Shown piece after piece: positions 44,477 to 54,326 of a stretch of DNA of 64,000 bases. Position 1 is the stretch's first letter; each line of letters starts with the position of its first letter. The translations under genes were made by a program, and so were the position numbers. The stretch lies in the NCBI RefSeq assembly GCF_023101665.1, contig NZ_CP082161.1, positions 6,014,001 through 6,078,000 on the forward strand, given 5' to 3'. Source of the DNA: Bradyrhizobium sp. 195. GTDB taxonomy: Bacteria > Pseudomonadota > Alphaproteobacteria > Rhizobiales > Xanthobacteraceae. The notes under the pieces are model-generated. The model was given only the letters and a program-made list of their open reading frames with translations, was not told the DNA's origin and did not search any database.

Positions 44477-45258
44477 GAGAAGCTCAGCGGCATGTCGAAT
44501 TGAGGCTCGGACCAGGGCACCAGTCTGGCACGAACCCTTTCGAAAATCGCGTCGATGCAGATTCCCATCGCACCCACGATGATGATCATCGCAAAGACGG
44601 TATCATACTGGCCCATGTCGAGCGCATTGAACAGGATGTTGCCGGCGCCCGACTGACGGGCGATCATCTCGCTGGTGATCATCGTGATCAGCGCCAGCAC
44701 CAATCCAGTGCGGCATCCAGTCAGGATTTCCGGCAGCGCCGCGGGTAGCACGATGCGCACCAGGCGTTGTGCGGGCGAAAGCCCCATCGCGGCTCCCGAC
44801 CACAGCATCTTCTCTTCGACCGCCTTTGCGCCTTCAAAGCTGTGATAAATCACGGGTAGGCTGACGCCCAGGAAGATCACCAATGTCTTGGTGACGTCGC
44901 CGACGCCCAGCCAAAGCATGATGATCGGCATCAAGGCGGCCTTCGGCACCGGATAAATCACCATCAAGAGTGGATTGAAAAAAGCCGCAACGCCCCGGCT
45001 GCGCCCCATCAGCAGGCCCAGCGGAATCGAAACCAGCACCGCGACGCCAAACCCGATCGCCATGCGGCGAAGCGAGGCCAGGATGTTGATCAGGGATTCC
45101 TTGTCGCCGAGAATATCCGGAATGGCGCGGATTGCCTCGATTGCCGTCGGGAAGCTGTCGTTCTTCAGCGCAAGCGAGGCGACCTGCCACGCTGCCAGCA
45201 ATCCGATGCAGGCCAGCACCGGAGCGCCCCGTCTGATCAAGGCGGCCGGCGACATCAT
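44473..45258 (-). CDS. NitT/TauT-type ABC transporter permease
   Basis: A 261-residue permease paralogous to the next gene, with EAA-like loop EKMLWSGAAMGLSPAQRLVRI. Overlaps both neighbours by 4 bases, indicating a tightly coupled transporter operon. Two different permeases rather than one homodimeric permease is less usual for this class. Confidence 0.92.
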   Translation of the reverse strand: MMSPAALIRRGAPVLACIGLLAAWQVASLALKNDSFPTAIEAIRAIPDILGDKESLINILASLRRMAIGFGVAVLVSIPLGLLMGRSRGVAAFFNPLLMVIYPVPKAALMPIIMLWLGVGDVTKTLVIFLGVSLPVIYHSFEGAKAVEEKMLWSGAAMGLSPAQRLVRIVLPAALPEILTGCRTGLVLALITMITSEMIARQSGAGNILFNALDMGQYDTVFAMIIIVGAMGICIDAIFERVRARLVPWSEPQFDMPLSFS

Positions 45259-46100
45259 GAGATGGGACCGCCTTCGTCGCCTTCATCGAACATTCGCTCG
45301 ATGTCGACGACGTACTTCTGATAACGCGGGTCGAGCAACAGCTCGTTGCGGCGGCGCGGACGCGGCAGATCGATGTCGATCACTTGCCGGATGCGGCCGG
45401 GTGATTTCGACATCATCACGACCTTGTCGGAGAGAAAGACGGCCTCGTCGACCGAATGGGTGACAAACAGCACCGTTTTGCGGTCGCGCTCCCAGATGTT
45501 GAGAAGGTCGTTCTGCAGGCGCGTCCTCGTGTGCGCATCGAGCGCACCGAACGGTTCGTCCATCAGCAGGACTTCGGGATGGTAGGCGAGCGTCCGCGCC
45601 AGCGCGACGCGCTGCTTCATGCCGCCCGACAATTCCTTGGGGTAGAAATTCTCAAAGCCCTTGAGGCCGACCATCTCGATCAAGGTCCGGCTCTGCGCTT
45701 CCGCCTCGGCGGCGCGTACACCTTGCTGCCGCGGGCCGTACATCACATTGCCCAGTACGGTCTTCCAGGGGAACAGGGCAAACTCCTGGAACACCGGTCC
45801 GCGATCCGGACCGGGCCCCGTGATCGCATGGCCCTTGATCTTAGCCGTGCCATGGGTCGGGCTGACAAAACCGCCGACGATATAAAGCAGTGTCGACTTG
45901 CCGCAACCGGACGGACCAAGGATGGAGACGAAGGCTCCCTCCTCGATCGTCAGCGAGATGTCCGAAAGCGCCACATGATTCTTGCGCGCCGAGGTCTGAA
46001 AGACCTGCGAGACGCGGTCGATCTCGATGATCGCAGAAGCCGGCTCTCGTGACGTCACCGGTCTCACCCATTCGCTCGATCTCGCAGGCACTACCGTCAT
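45255..46100 (-). CDS. NitT/TauT-type ABC transporter ATPase
   Basis: A 281-residue ATPase: Walker A GPSGCGKS, Q-loop FQEFALFPWKTV, signature LSGGMKQRVALARTL, Walker B VLLMDEPFGALD. The ATG at 46100 starts the family-like region; the frame is open to 46481 but that part overlaps the IlvD gene antiparallel in coding sense and lacks homology. Drives uptake with the two permeases and the receptor at 47954. Confidence 0.93.
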   Translation of the reverse strand: MTVVPARSSEWVRPVTSREPASAIIEIDRVSQVFQTSARKNHVALSDISLTIEEGAFVSILGPSGCGKSTLLYIVGGFVSPTHGTAKIKGHAITGPGPDRGPVFQEFALFPWKTVLGNVMYGPRQQGVRAAEAEAQSRTLIEMVGLKGFENFYPKELSGGMKQRVALARTLAYHPEVLLMDEPFGALDAHTRTRLQNDLLNIWERDRKTVLFVTHSVDEAVFLSDKVVMMSKSPGRIRQVIDIDLPRPRRRNELLLDPRYQKYVVDIERMFDEGDEGGPIS

Positions 46101-46182
46101 CCCGTCGCTCGCCTCACCGTGAGGCACGAGCTTAGCAAGAAACCTGCCAGACAGGCGGCCGTTTTCGCACCTGTGCGATGCG

Positions 46183-47877
46183 TCATTCGAACCACGGCCA
46201 TTCTGCCGGCCCTTGATGCGTAACGGCTCCACTGGGCGCCTGCCCAACCAGTCGCGCATATTTAGCAAGCGCACCTGCACGATGACGCGGCGGGCGCTGC
46301 TTCCAATCCCGACGCCGCGCGGCGAGTTCCTGCTCATCGAGCAGGATATCCATCCGCCGGTTCGCGGCATCGATCCGGATCCTGTCACCGTCGCGGACGA
46401 GCGCCAGCGGACCGCCGACAAATGCTTCGGGAGCCACGTAGCCGATGCACATGCCGCGGGTCGCGCCGGAGAACCGTCCATCGGTGATCAGCGCCACCTT
46501 TTCGCCCATGCCCTGCCCGTAGATCAGCGCGGTGACGCCGAGCATCTCACGCATGCCGGGGCCGCCGACCGGCCCCTCGTTTCGGATCACGAGAACTTCG
46601 CCCGCCTTGTAGCTGCGATCACGAACCGCTTTGACACAGGCTTCCTCATCTTCGAACACGCGCGCGACGCCTTCGAAGTACTGGCTCTTCAGGCCAGCGA
46701 CCTTGATCACCGCGCCATCGGGGCAGAGATTTCCCTTCAGCACCGCGACGCCTCCGTCAGGCATGATCGGCGCGCTAGACGCGTAAACCACCTCCCCATC
46801 CGGCGCGTTCGCCGCGCCGTATTCTTCAGCAAGCGTGCGGCCCGTAATGGTGATGCAGCTACCATCAATATGACCGCTCGCGATCAGCTCTCGAATGACC
46901 ACAGCGGCGCCGCCGATGTCGTAGACGTCCTTTGCCGTGTATTTGCCACCGGGCCGCAGATTTCCGATCAGCGGCGTCCGGGCAAAAACCTCGCCCACAT
47001 CGTCGATCCCGAATGCAATGCCGGCTTCGTTCGCGATCGCCGGCAGATGCAGCGCGGCGTTGGTCGAGCCGCCCGTCGCCGCAACGATCGCCGCGCCGTT
47101 CTCGAGGGATTTCCGCGTCACGATGTCGCGTGGCAACGGCCCGCCGCGCTCCAGCATCTCCATGATCAGGCGCCCGGCCCGTCGCGAGATTTGCGCACGC
47201 TCCGCATAGACGCCGGGCACCATTGAGACGTTGGGGATGGTCAGCCCCATCGCCTCCGAGACCATGCCCATGGTGTTCGCGGTGAACTGGCCGGCGCACG
47301 CACCGATCGTCGGCAGGCAGGCGCGCTCGATCCGCTCGAGCGTGGCGCCGTCGATCTCGCCGGTCATGAAGCTGCCTACCGCCTCATAGGAGTCGAGCAC
47401 CGTCAGCGTGCGTCCGTCCGCGCGGCCCGGCAGCGAGCTACCGCCATAGATGAAGATGGACGGCACGTTGCAACGAACCATGCCCATCATCACGCCGGGA
47501 AGTGTCTTGTCGCATCCGCCGTATCCGATCAACGCGTCATAGGCCAGACCATGGACGACGGCCTCGATCGAGTCGGCGATCAGTTCACGCGAGAACAGCG
47601 AGAACTTCATTCCCTCGTGGTTCATGCTGATGCCGTCGGAAACCGACACGGTCGAGAATTCGCGCGGCGTGCCGCCGGCCTCCTCGATTCCGGTCTTGGC
47701 AGCGGCCACCTGGAAGTCGTGGGTCATATTGCAGGGCGTCTGCTCGCCCTTCATGCTGACGACGCCCACCATCGGCCTCGCAATCGCAGCGTCGTCGAGC
47801 CCCATGGCACGCATGAAGGCCCGGTGCGGGGCCCGGTCGAGGCCGTCTGTCGTGACTCGTGATCGCAACTTCTTCAT
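46183..47877 (-). CDS. IlvD/Edd family dehydratase
   Basis: A 564-residue dihydroxy-acid dehydratase family enzyme. Cysteines for the Fe-S cluster lie in [21 protein letters not shown] and [14 protein letters not shown]. The C-terminus has [24 protein letters not shown]. It dehydrates 2,3-dihydroxy or sugar acids. It sits inside the ABC transporter operon between receptor and ATPase genes, so it likely acts in a catabolic route rather than isoleucine-valine synthesis. The ATG at 47877 begins MKKLRSRV, typical of the family. Confidence 0.93.
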   Translation of the reverse strand: MKKLRSRVTTDGLDRAPHRAFMRAMGLDDAAIARPMVGVVSMKGEQTPCNMTHDFQVAAAKTGIEEAGGTPREFSTVSVSDGISMNHEGMKFSLFSRELIADSIEAVVHGLAYDALIGYGGCDKTLPGVMMGMVRCNVPSIFIYGGSSLPGRADGRTLTVLDSYEAVGSFMTGEIDGATLERIERACLPTIGACAGQFTANTMGMVSEAMGLTIPNVSMVPGVYAERAQISRRAGRLIMEMLERGGPLPRDIVTRKSLENGAAIVAATGGSTNAALHLPAIANEAGIAFGIDDVGEVFARTPLIGNLRPGGKYTAKDVYDIGGAAVVIRELIASGHIDGSCITITGRTLAEEYGAANAPDGEVVYASSAPIMPDGGVAVLKGNLCPDGAVIKVAGLKSQYFEGVARVFEDEEACVKAVRDRSYKAGEVLVIRNEGPVGGPGMREMLGVTALIYGQGMGEKVALITDGRFSGATRGMCIGYVAPEAFVGGPLALVRDGDRIRIDAANRRMDILLDEQELAARRRDWKQRPPRHRAGALAKYARLVGQAPSGAVTHQGPAEWPWFE

Positions 47878-47953
47878 GCGTGCATCTTTTTGTGCCTCAT
47901 CCGGAGGATCCGGGACGCCGCGATATCCTCGGCCGGATCGCCCGCTCGGTCGT

Positions 47954-48937
47954 CTATTGAAGCGGAGCGACGATCGTCGGATGCTTGAACTGCGCGACAT
48001 CCAGTTTCGGCAGCATTCCGGTCTCCGCGTAGATGTCCAGCATCTTCTGGATCGCGGGGAAGTTCGGCGCTGCGCCTGGATCACGGCCGAAGTCGTTGTC
48101 CTTGAGCAGGTAGGTTTCGAGCACCGGGATAGGCGCCTTCAGCACTTCATTGACGACTTTCAGCGTCTCCTCTCGGTTCGCCAGCGCCTTCTTCATGCCC
48201 GAGGTGATATCGCGGACATAGGCCTTGACCTGCTCCGGGTTCTTGTCGACGAAATCGGCGCGGCAGGCTTCCAGGATGTGCACGATATTCGGCATGGCCT
48301 CCGACAGGGAGAACAGCTTCCTGGTGCCGCCCTTCGCTTCCGCGCGCGCAGCAAACGGCTGATTCATGTTGACCGCATCGACGCGGCCCTGGCGCAGCGC
48401 GTCCTCGGAGACTGCAAAGCCGACCTCGACCAGCTTGATATCCTTGGTCGGATCGACACCATTCTGCTTCAGGAGCAGATTGAACGGCCCTTGCGTGCCG
48501 CCACCGATCACGGAAATGCCGACCGTCTTGCCCTTGAGATCGGCGATCGTCTTGATGGGCGAGTCATCCTTGACGGCCCAATAGACCGAGAAACCGCCGG
48601 GCTTCTCGAACACGTGCTGCGCAACGATGTAGGCTTTGAGATTGCCGCCGACCACCCCATTGGAGAGCGACAAGGGCGCTTGCGTCGCGCAGTCCAGCGC
48701 GCCGGCTGCCAAGGCCTGCGTCATCGGCGCGGTGCCCTGAAACTGGGTCCATTCGATGTTGTAGGTCTTGCCGAGATTGGGAAACTCAGCCGGACGGCGC
48801 ATCATCCAGTATTTGGATTCCTCGGCTGGAATCGTCCAGCCCACGCGGATCGTCTGCTGCGCCCACGATGGGCTCGCCGCCGCGCTCACCGCGGCCGCCG
48901 TCCCAAAAGCCATGATCCACTTCGAAACGGTCCGCAT
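47954..48937 (-). CDS. NitT/TauT-type ABC transporter substrate-binding protein
   Basis: A 327-residue periplasmic receptor with a signal peptide (about 1-26, cleavage at SWAQ). The core shows [19 protein letters not shown] and [14 protein letters not shown] as in SsuA/TauA-like binding proteins. The start at 48937 has GGAG 8 bases upstream. First gene of the operon receptor-IlvD-ATPase-permease-permease-NicX-like. Ligand unknown; the NicX-like gene suggests a pyridine-type or aromatic acid. Confidence 0.9.
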   Translation of the reverse strand: MRTVSKWIMAFGTAAAVSAAASPSWAQQTIRVGWTIPAEESKYWMMRRPAEFPNLGKTYNIEWTQFQGTAPMTQALAAGALDCATQAPLSLSNGVVGGNLKAYIVAQHVFEKPGGFSVYWAVKDDSPIKTIADLKGKTVGISVIGGGTQGPFNLLLKQNGVDPTKDIKLVEVGFAVSEDALRQGRVDAVNMNQPFAARAEAKGGTRKLFSLSEAMPNIVHILEACRADFVDKNPEQVKAYVRDITSGMKKALANREETLKVVNEVLKAPIPVLETYLLKDNDFGRDPGAAPNFPAIQKMLDIYAETGMLPKLDVAQFKHPTIVAPLQ

Positions 48938-49103
48938 CGTGCCCACTCCGCTGCTCCGGCGCCGACCGGCGCCACCCAATCCGACTGCCGCAAATGTTTC
49001 ATGGTTCAAACAATCAGGCAAGCCATGCGAGCCGGGCGGTTTCGCCGTTAGGCGCGCAATGTATGGTAAAGCGGCGTTGCGCTGCGACAGAAGGAGGCAA
49101 CCT

Positions 49104-50012
49104 ATGGCTGATGCGAGCAAGGCGAACCCGCAAGGCGTCGAGAGGCTTGGCTATCTCGGCCTGGGGCTGATGGGAACGCCGATGACCCGACGCCTGCTCA
49201 AGGCCGGCGCTCAGGTCACTGTCTGGAACCGTTCGGAGGGCAAGGTGGCTCCGCTCATCGAAGCCGGTGCCAAGCGCGCAGTCACGCCGCGCGATCTCCT
49301 GGTGAACTCGGATATCGCCTTCATGTGCGTGACCGATGCGGCGGCGGTCGAAGAGGTGATCTTCGGGCCCGAGGGGCTGGCAGCGGCGCCCGGCGCAGGC
49401 AAGCTTGTCGTCGACTTCTCGTCGATACATCCCGACGCCGCGCGAGATCTCGCAAAGCGACTGAAAGACGCCAATGGCGCTGACTGGATCGATGCACCGG
49501 TTTCCGGCGGGACGAAGGGCGCCGAGGAAGGCACACTCGCCATCATGGCGGGTGGAGAAGCGGCCGACATCGAGAGGGTGCGGCCCTACGTTCTGGCCAT
49601 GGCGCGCAGATTCACCCACATGGGTCCCATCGGGGCCGGTCAGACCACAAAACTCTGCAATCAGGTCATCGTCGGTTGCGCGATGGCCGTCCTCGCGGAG
49701 GCCACGCGCCTGGCCGTCAACGCCGGAATTGACGCCAACCGATTGCCTGAAGCGCTCGCCGGCGGCTTTGCGGATTCCATCCCGCTTCAGCTGTTCGTGC
49801 CGCGAATGGTCCAGGGCATTCACTCCCCGCCTCTCGGTCACATCGCCACGATGCTCAAGGATCTCGATACGGTTGCCGACGTCGCACAGGCGACGTCGAC
49901 GCCAGTGCCGATGGCCTCGCTTGCGGGGCAACTTTTCAGGTTGGCCAAGGCCGCGCGCGGCGCGGAAGCGGACGCGCTGGAGCTTTACAAGCTTTCAGCG
50001 GCAGAGCGCTAA
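49104..50012 (+). CDS. NAD(P)-dependent 3-hydroxyisobutyrate dehydrogenase-like oxidoreductase
   Basis: A 302-residue beta-hydroxyacid dehydrogenase: GYLGLGLMGTPMTRRLLKAG cofactor motif, substrate motif DAPVSGGTKGAEEGTLAIM, and catalytic lysine in GAGQTTKLCNQ. The start at 49104 is fixed by AAGGAGG 7 bases upstream. Could be a tartronate-semialdehyde or hydroxyisobutyrate-type enzyme. Divergent from the ABC operon. Confidence 0.92.
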   Translation: MADASKANPQGVERLGYLGLGLMGTPMTRRLLKAGAQVTVWNRSEGKVAPLIEAGAKRAVTPRDLLVNSDIAFMCVTDAAAVEEVIFGPEGLAAAPGAGKLVVDFSSIHPDAARDLAKRLKDANGADWIDAPVSGGTKGAEEGTLAIMAGGEAADIERVRPYVLAMARRFTHMGPIGAGQTTKLCNQVIVGCAMAVLAEATRLAVNAGIDANRLPEALAGGFADSIPLQLFVPRMVQGIHSPPLGHIATMLKDLDTVADVAQATSTPVPMASLAGQLFRLAKAARGAEADALELYKLSAAER

Positions 50013-50036
50013 GCCATCGAGCGCGACCTGAGCACG

Positions 50037-50600
50037 CTAAGGCGTCTTCTTGCGCTCGTCGTCCGCGAGAAATCGGCCGAACGCCCCTTGCGCGAAAAGC
50101 AGCGGCTCCTGCGTATTGTAGGTATAGGCCTCGACCGCGCCGAGAAAAATCACGTGGTCGCCGCCATAATAGCGATTCACGGAGCGGCATTGAAAATTGG
50201 CAACGCTCTCCGCAAGCACCGGCGCCCCGCCGAGGCCCGGCGTCCAGTCCACACCGGTGAACTTGTCGTCTGACGACTTGGCGAATTTGCTCGCAAGCGC
50301 CTGCTGCGAAGCGCCAAGCACGTTGACCGTGAAATGGCTGGCATTCTGGAAGATGGTCAGGCTCGAGGAATAGACGACCAGGCTCCACAGGACCAGCGGA
50401 GGATTCAGCGACACCGAGGCGAACGAATTGCAGGTTAGCCCGTAGGGCTTGCCGTCGGGCGCTGCCGCCGTGATGATCGTCACGCCCGTTGCATAGGTTC
50501 CGAGCGCGTTGCGAAAGTCGCGAGGATCGATCTGCGAGCTATCGCTCGCGAACTCGTTGGCGGGATCAGGAACACGCGGCTGCTTCGGCAGATCATTCAT
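50037..50600 (-). CDS. Flavin reductase family protein
   Basis: A 187-residue HpaC/HsaB-like NAD(P)H:flavin reductase: FRNALGTYATGVTIITA opening, GLTCNSFASVSLNPPLV flavin-binding region, and the GDHVIFLGAVEAY C-terminal motif. It lies 9 bases after a group D monooxygenase gene and should supply it with reduced FMN or FAD, forming a two-component monooxygenase. Confidence 0.93.
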   Translation of the reverse strand: MNDLPKQPRVPDPANEFASDSSQIDPRDFRNALGTYATGVTIITAAAPDGKPYGLTCNSFASVSLNPPLVLWSLVVYSSSLTIFQNASHFTVNVLGASQQALASKFAKSSDDKFTGVDWTPGLGGAPVLAESVANFQCRSVNRYYGGDHVIFLGAVEAYTYNTQEPLLFAQGAFGRFLADDERKKTP

Positions 50601-50609
50601 CAGCCGGCC

Positions 50610-51839
50610 TCACAACGTGAGATTCTCGGACGGCAGGCCCAGCGCCACGCGTCCATAGTTGGTCCCGGCCGCATCGAAGTTGAATGCGAGATGCGAATTG
50701 ATCGCGTGAGCATCGCGGAACTGCCGCTGCAACACACCGGTCGTGAACAGGCCGCGCGCGCCGCTCGCGGCAAACAGCATCGACACCGCGTCCGTACATA
50801 AGTTCACTGAAAAAGATCCGTCGCGCCGATAGCGGGTCTTGGTCGCCATGTCGGGGACGTGACCGCGCCGCGCGTGCTCCATGGCATCGAGGCACGCCGA
50901 CCGCATGATCAGGCGCGCGGCGTCGATCTTCGCCGAGGCCTCAGCAATCTTGATCTGAGTGCTCTGAAAATCGCTCAGCTTGGCGCGGTTGTAGGTCGAA
51001 ATGCGATGACGTGCGACCTCCGTGTAATCGTCGAGGCACGCCTGCGCATTCCCCAGTGCGACACCGGAGAGGACGTATGGGAACAGCGAGAACACGGGGA
51101 GCGCATACAGCGGATTTGGATTGATCTTGCTTCCCGGCGTCGGGCCGCCGGCGAGATCGCCCACAGCGACCGACATGTGGCCAGCTACGAAGGCATCCCT
51201 GACCTCCACATCGCAAGACCCCGTCCCGCGCAGTCCCGCGACGTTCCAGGTGTCCAGCACCTTGTAATCGCCTTTCGGCAGCAGGAAGATGCGATACTCG
51301 ATGCCGTCCGCCTCGTCGTCGGAGTAGACCACGCTTGCAAGCATGTTCCATTCGCAGGAGGCGACGCCTGAGGAGAATGGCCAGCTGCCGCGCAGCTGGT
51401 ATCCGCCTTCGACTTTCGTGGCGCGTCCGGCGGGGAAAATGAACGAGGATGCGATCAGCGCGTCCGGATCACGGCCCCAGACCAGATCCTGCGCCTTCTG
51501 CTCGAACATGCCGAGCATCCAGTGATGGCTCGCCAGATTGGCGAGATTCCAGGCTACCGACGCATCCGCTTGTCCGAGCAGCTCCGCGCAGTCGACGAGG
51601 GCGACATAGTCAAGCTCGGCGCCGCCGATCCGTGCCGGTTGGAGCATCCGGAACAGACCACCGTCGTGGAGATCCCTCTCGGTTTCCGACGGCAGATGCC
51701 GCAGCTCCTCGGTTCGCGCCGCGCGCTCTCGTAGTCGCGGCACCAGGGCCCGAGCCTTCGCGATCAGTGCCGCATAGGCGTCTTCGCCGGCTTCCGGCCC
51801 GGTGGACTGACCCATGCTCGGCGTTCGACCAGGCGCCAT
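50610..51839 (-). CDS. Flavin-dependent monooxygenase, oxygenase component (acyl-CoA dehydrogenase fold)
   Basis: A 409-residue group D flavin monooxygenase with acyl-CoA dehydrogenase fold (HsaA/HpaH-like), with GGYQLRGSWPFSSGVASCEW as the flavin-contacting region. Uses reduced flavin from the neighbouring reductase to hydroxylate an aromatic or N-heteroaromatic ring. The ATG at 51839 has GAGG 8 bases upstream; an internal ATG at 51815 does not. It is 99 bases downstream of the CoA-transferase gene. Confidence 0.88.
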   Translation of the reverse strand: MAPGRTPSMGQSTGPEAGEDAYAALIAKARALVPRLRERAARTEELRHLPSETERDLHDGGLFRMLQPARIGGAELDYVALVDCAELLGQADASVAWNLANLASHHWMLGMFEQKAQDLVWGRDPDALIASSFIFPAGRATKVEGGYQLRGSWPFSSGVASCEWNMLASVVYSDDEADGIEYRIFLLPKGDYKVLDTWNVAGLRGTGSCDVEVRDAFVAGHMSVAVGDLAGGPTPGSKINPNPLYALPVFSLFPYVLSGVALGNAQACLDDYTEVARHRISTYNRAKLSDFQSTQIKIAEASAKIDAARLIMRSACLDAMEHARRGHVPDMATKTRYRRDGSFSVNLCTDAVSMLFAASGARGLFTTGVLQRQFRDAHAINSHLAFNFDAAGTNYGRVALGLPSENLTL

Positions 51840-51938
51840 TCGTGTCCCTCACTTTCACACATTTATGCGGCCGCCCCATCGCCAAATCAAGCCAATGCAG
51901 CTGGCATCGATTCGCATGCCGGGCGCCACCGCGGAGGT

Positions 51939-53207
51939 TCAACCGGGCGCAGAGAGTTTACCCGAGCCAAAGACACCCTTCAGGGCAAACGCCGTGATCC
52001 GACGCTCGTCATAGCCGAGCATATCACGCAGGACATCCTCGGTATGCTCACCTAACAGGGGGGCTGCAACGGGATCGACCGCACCGGTGAGGCTCATGGT
52101 GATTGGCGGCTCGATGTTGGGCACCCATTCCGCTTTAGGGTGCGGAATCCGGTTCAAGCGATGGCGCTCGCGAGCTTCGGGTGCGTTGAACCCCTCCTCC
52201 ACCGTCCGGAGATAGCCGACCGGAATATTGGCCTGCTTCATCTTCGCCATCCAGTTTTCGAGCGTATCGCTGGCAAAGACCTCCGCGATGGCCGCACGCA
52301 GGAGCTCTTTGTTCTCGGAGCGGGCCTTGCGCGTGGCGAATTGCGGATCGGTGATGAGATCTGGCCGGTTCAGCACCTCGACCACGAGCCGCCGATAGAG
52401 CCGATCGTTGGCGCAAGCCATATAGAGCGGCCCATCGGAGGCCTCATAGACGCCGACGGTGGGAGATCCGCTGGGCGAATTGCCGAACCGGCCGGGATTT
52501 TCGCCGTTGATGAGATAGGCCATGCCGTAGAAGCCGGTCATCCCCATCGCAATATCGAACAAGGCGACTTCGACGTGTTGCCCGCGGCCGAGCCGGTCCC
52601 GCGCCAACAGCGCCAGCAGGATGGCGTTACAGGCGGACATCCCCGTCGCCATGTCCACGATCGGCGGGCCGGTGCGAACCGCCGGGCCGTCGGCAAATCC
52701 GTTGAGCGACATGAAGCCGCTCTCGGCCTGCGTGATGGGATCGAAGCCGGGGCGCGAGGCGAACGGTCCGGAGCGTCCGTAGGCGGAGATCGAGCAGTAG
52801 ACCAACCGTGGATTGAGCGGCGCGACCGCCTCATAGTCGAGCCCGAACTTCTTCATGACCCCGCTTGAAAAGTTCTCCACGACCACATCCGCCTTGCGGA
52901 TCAGATCCAGCGCGATCTCCCGGGCCTCCGGCACCGAAAGATCGAGCGCAATGCCGCGCTTGTTGCGGTTCAGGCTGAGATAGGCGGCGCTTTCGCCGCC
53001 AATTTCGGCGTGCTCATAGGCGCGCGTGTCGTCGCCACCGTCGGGATTCTCGATCTTGATGACGTGCGCGCCGAAATCGGCGAGGGTCTGTGTGCAGGCC
53101 GGGCCGGCGACGACACGCGTGAAATCGACGACCAGCAGACCATCGAGCGCAGTCAGCCCTCCCGTCGCCCGCGGCGAACGTTCCGGCAAGTGAGGCTTGT
53201 TGGGCAT
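51939..53207 (-). CDS. CaiB/BaiF family CoA transferase
   Basis: A 422-residue class III CoA transferase: LLVVDFTRVVAGPACTQTLADFGA opening (shortened here), IENPDGGDDTRAY, and the catalytic aspartate expected in the GPPIVDMATG segment. It moves CoA between a donor thioester and an organic acid. The start at 53207 has GGAG 9 bases upstream. It probably heads an operon with the two-component monooxygenase. Confidence 0.9.
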   Translation of the reverse strand: MPNKPHLPERSPRATGGLTALDGLLVVDFTRVVAGPACTQTLADFGAHVIKIENPDGGDDTRAYEHAEIGGESAAYLSLNRNKRGIALDLSVPEAREIALDLIRKADVVVENFSSGVMKKFGLDYEAVAPLNPRLVYCSISAYGRSGPFASRPGFDPITQAESGFMSLNGFADGPAVRTGPPIVDMATGMSACNAILLALLARDRLGRGQHVEVALFDIAMGMTGFYGMAYLINGENPGRFGNSPSGSPTVGVYEASDGPLYMACANDRLYRRLVVEVLNRPDLITDPQFATRKARSENKELLRAAIAEVFASDTLENWMAKMKQANIPVGYLRTVEEGFNAPEARERHRLNRIPHPKAEWVPNIEPPITMSLTGAVDPVAAPLLGEHTEDVLRDMLGYDERRITAFALKGVFGSGKLSAPG

Positions 53208-53323
53208 CGATGGTGCTCCCTTACATCGGCTTATGGCCGCCGAATTTCCTGCAAGAGCAAACTTAAAGCCCGGCGCCGCCAACTTCGCAAGTGCGGCGCT
53301 CGCATCGGCCCGAAACGCAGAAG

Positions 53324-53353
53324 CGGCCCGGCAGCCGTCAAGCTGCCGGGCCG
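53324..53353. terminator. Strong GC hairpin downstream of nothing obvious
   Basis: CGGCCCGGCAG and CTGCCGGGCCG form an 11-bp stem with an 8-base loop. No run of T follows clearly. It sits 117 bases upstream of the CaiB-type start, so it does not end that gene; it may end transcription entering from the accessory region or be part of a leader. Confidence 0.4.
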
Positions 53354-53452
53354 TTGGACATTTCCGAGCGTAGGGAAGCCACGCGCCCTCGCGCAGCCAA
53401 TTCTAGTTTGAGAAAGTCACGTTCCGCATGACGGGAAACCCACTGCAATTGT

Positions 53453-53560
53453 TCAGCGCAGCCACTTTCCCGAGCCGCGTCCACCATAAACGCCCTTGTA
53501 GCGCGCAGGTTTCAGCAGAGGCTCGAAGATCTTGGCCGTCGGAATTTTCAGGATGGACAA
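53453..53560 (-). pseudogene. Fragment of phage terminase large subunit (N-terminus)
   Basis: An open stretch of 35 codons reads KIPTAKIFEPLLKPARYKG followed by VYGGRGSGKW, then a stop. This matches the N-terminus of phage terminase large subunits up to the Walker A-like GGRGSGK, after which the normal protein continues for several hundred residues. Here it stops at once, so it is a remnant. The next gene upstream on the same strand (53661-54002) is in the place of a terminase small subunit. Confidence 0.6.
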
Positions 53561-53591
53561 TGGATACGCTCGCTCGCCCTAGGGCAGTCCG

Positions 53592-53622
53592 ATTCTGCCG
53601 GTGCTTTGCCCGAAGTGTCAAA
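53592..53622 (+). repeat. Hairpin-core repeat, copy 1 (core only)
   Basis: ATTCTGCCGGTGCTTTGC then CCGAAGTGTCAAA: the conserved core of the six-copy family, with two substitutions and without the usual 5' hairpin (only GCCCTAGGGC lies upstream). Confidence 0.75.
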
Positions 53623-53660
53623 CGATCAACCGTAAATTCCGAATCGAGATTTCCGCAAGC

Positions 53661-54002
53661 TCAAACGTTGCTGGCTGCCGGATCGCCGTCGACGGCGTTG
53701 TCCGGACGCACGATGACGCGCTCGACCCGGTGGATGGATTCCACTGCGCCCTCTTCGCCGCTCTCGATCGGCTGCGCTGACTTACCCCAGCCGCGATCCA
53801 GGATGGCATTGGCCGCAGAGAGACGCACGGCGGGCGTCGCATCGTCGCTGCGCATGATGCCGACGAGAACCTTCAGGGCCGTCCTGGTGTGGCTACGCGC
53901 CAGCGAGCGGATTTCGGTCAGGGTCCGCGCCCTGGACGTTTTCCTGGCCGCCGGCGGTCGGGACGGCTCGCTTGCGAGCTCGCTTGCGATTTCCTCATTC
54001 AT
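53661..54002 (-). CDS. Hypothetical protein, terminase-small-subunit-like
   Basis: A 113-residue protein with an acidic N-terminus, a central helical basic segment (RTLTEIRSLARSHTRTALK), and ATPAVRLSAANAILDRGWGK, a motif seen in phage DNA-packaging small-subunit-like proteins. The start at 54002 has GGGAG upstream and overlaps the stop of a tiny membrane peptide gene (TCATGA). Located just upstream of the terminase remnant, it may be a surviving prophage gene. Confidence 0.65.
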   Translation of the reverse strand: MNEEIASELASEPSRPPAARKTSRARTLTEIRSLARSHTRTALKVLVGIMRSDDATPAVRLSAANAILDRGWGKSAQPIESGEEGAVESIHRVERVIVRPDNAVDGDPAASNV

Positions 54003-54070
54003 GACAACGTCTCCCACAGCACGATTGCGACCAGACCCGCGAGCGCGAGCGATATCAGATAGGCGGTCAT
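53999..54070 (-). CDS. 23-residue membrane peptide
   Basis: ATG at 54070 opens a 23-codon ORF (MTAYLISLALAGLVAIV, then LWETLS) that is almost wholly one transmembrane helix. GGGAGGG lies 5 bases upstream. Its stop overlaps the start of the 113-residue gene (ATGA), so translation is coupled. Function unknown. Confidence 0.55.
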   Translation of the reverse strand: MTAYLISLALAGLVAIVLWETLS

Positions 54071-54326
54071 CGTCCCTCCCAGAAAAGAAAATGCGCGGCA
54101 GATCGCGTCAAGCGAAGCGCGATCGTTTCGGGCGCGAACCCTATCTCCGTGTCTTCCGGAGACCGCAGCGGCGCGGGCAATTGGCCCTGCGCCGCGGGCC
54201 GGCACGTTCGCGCGTGCACGGCCAGCAATGGTTCGGACGGCGGCGCGCCGATCGGCGCTCCAAGGTTTGACGAGTGCGTGGCCGCAATGCGCCGCCGCCG
54301 TCCGATTCAGAAATCGAAACGAAAAG

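Noticed and set aside
46101..46481. 5' extension of the ABC ATPase gene into the IlvD gene
   Set aside because: The first 127 codons lack homology and overlap the C-terminus of IlvD in another frame; the ATPase-like region begins after the ATG at 46100.
47624..49051. 475-codon plus-strand frame over the IlvD and receptor genes
   Set aside because: Antisense shadow spanning two real genes and their gap.
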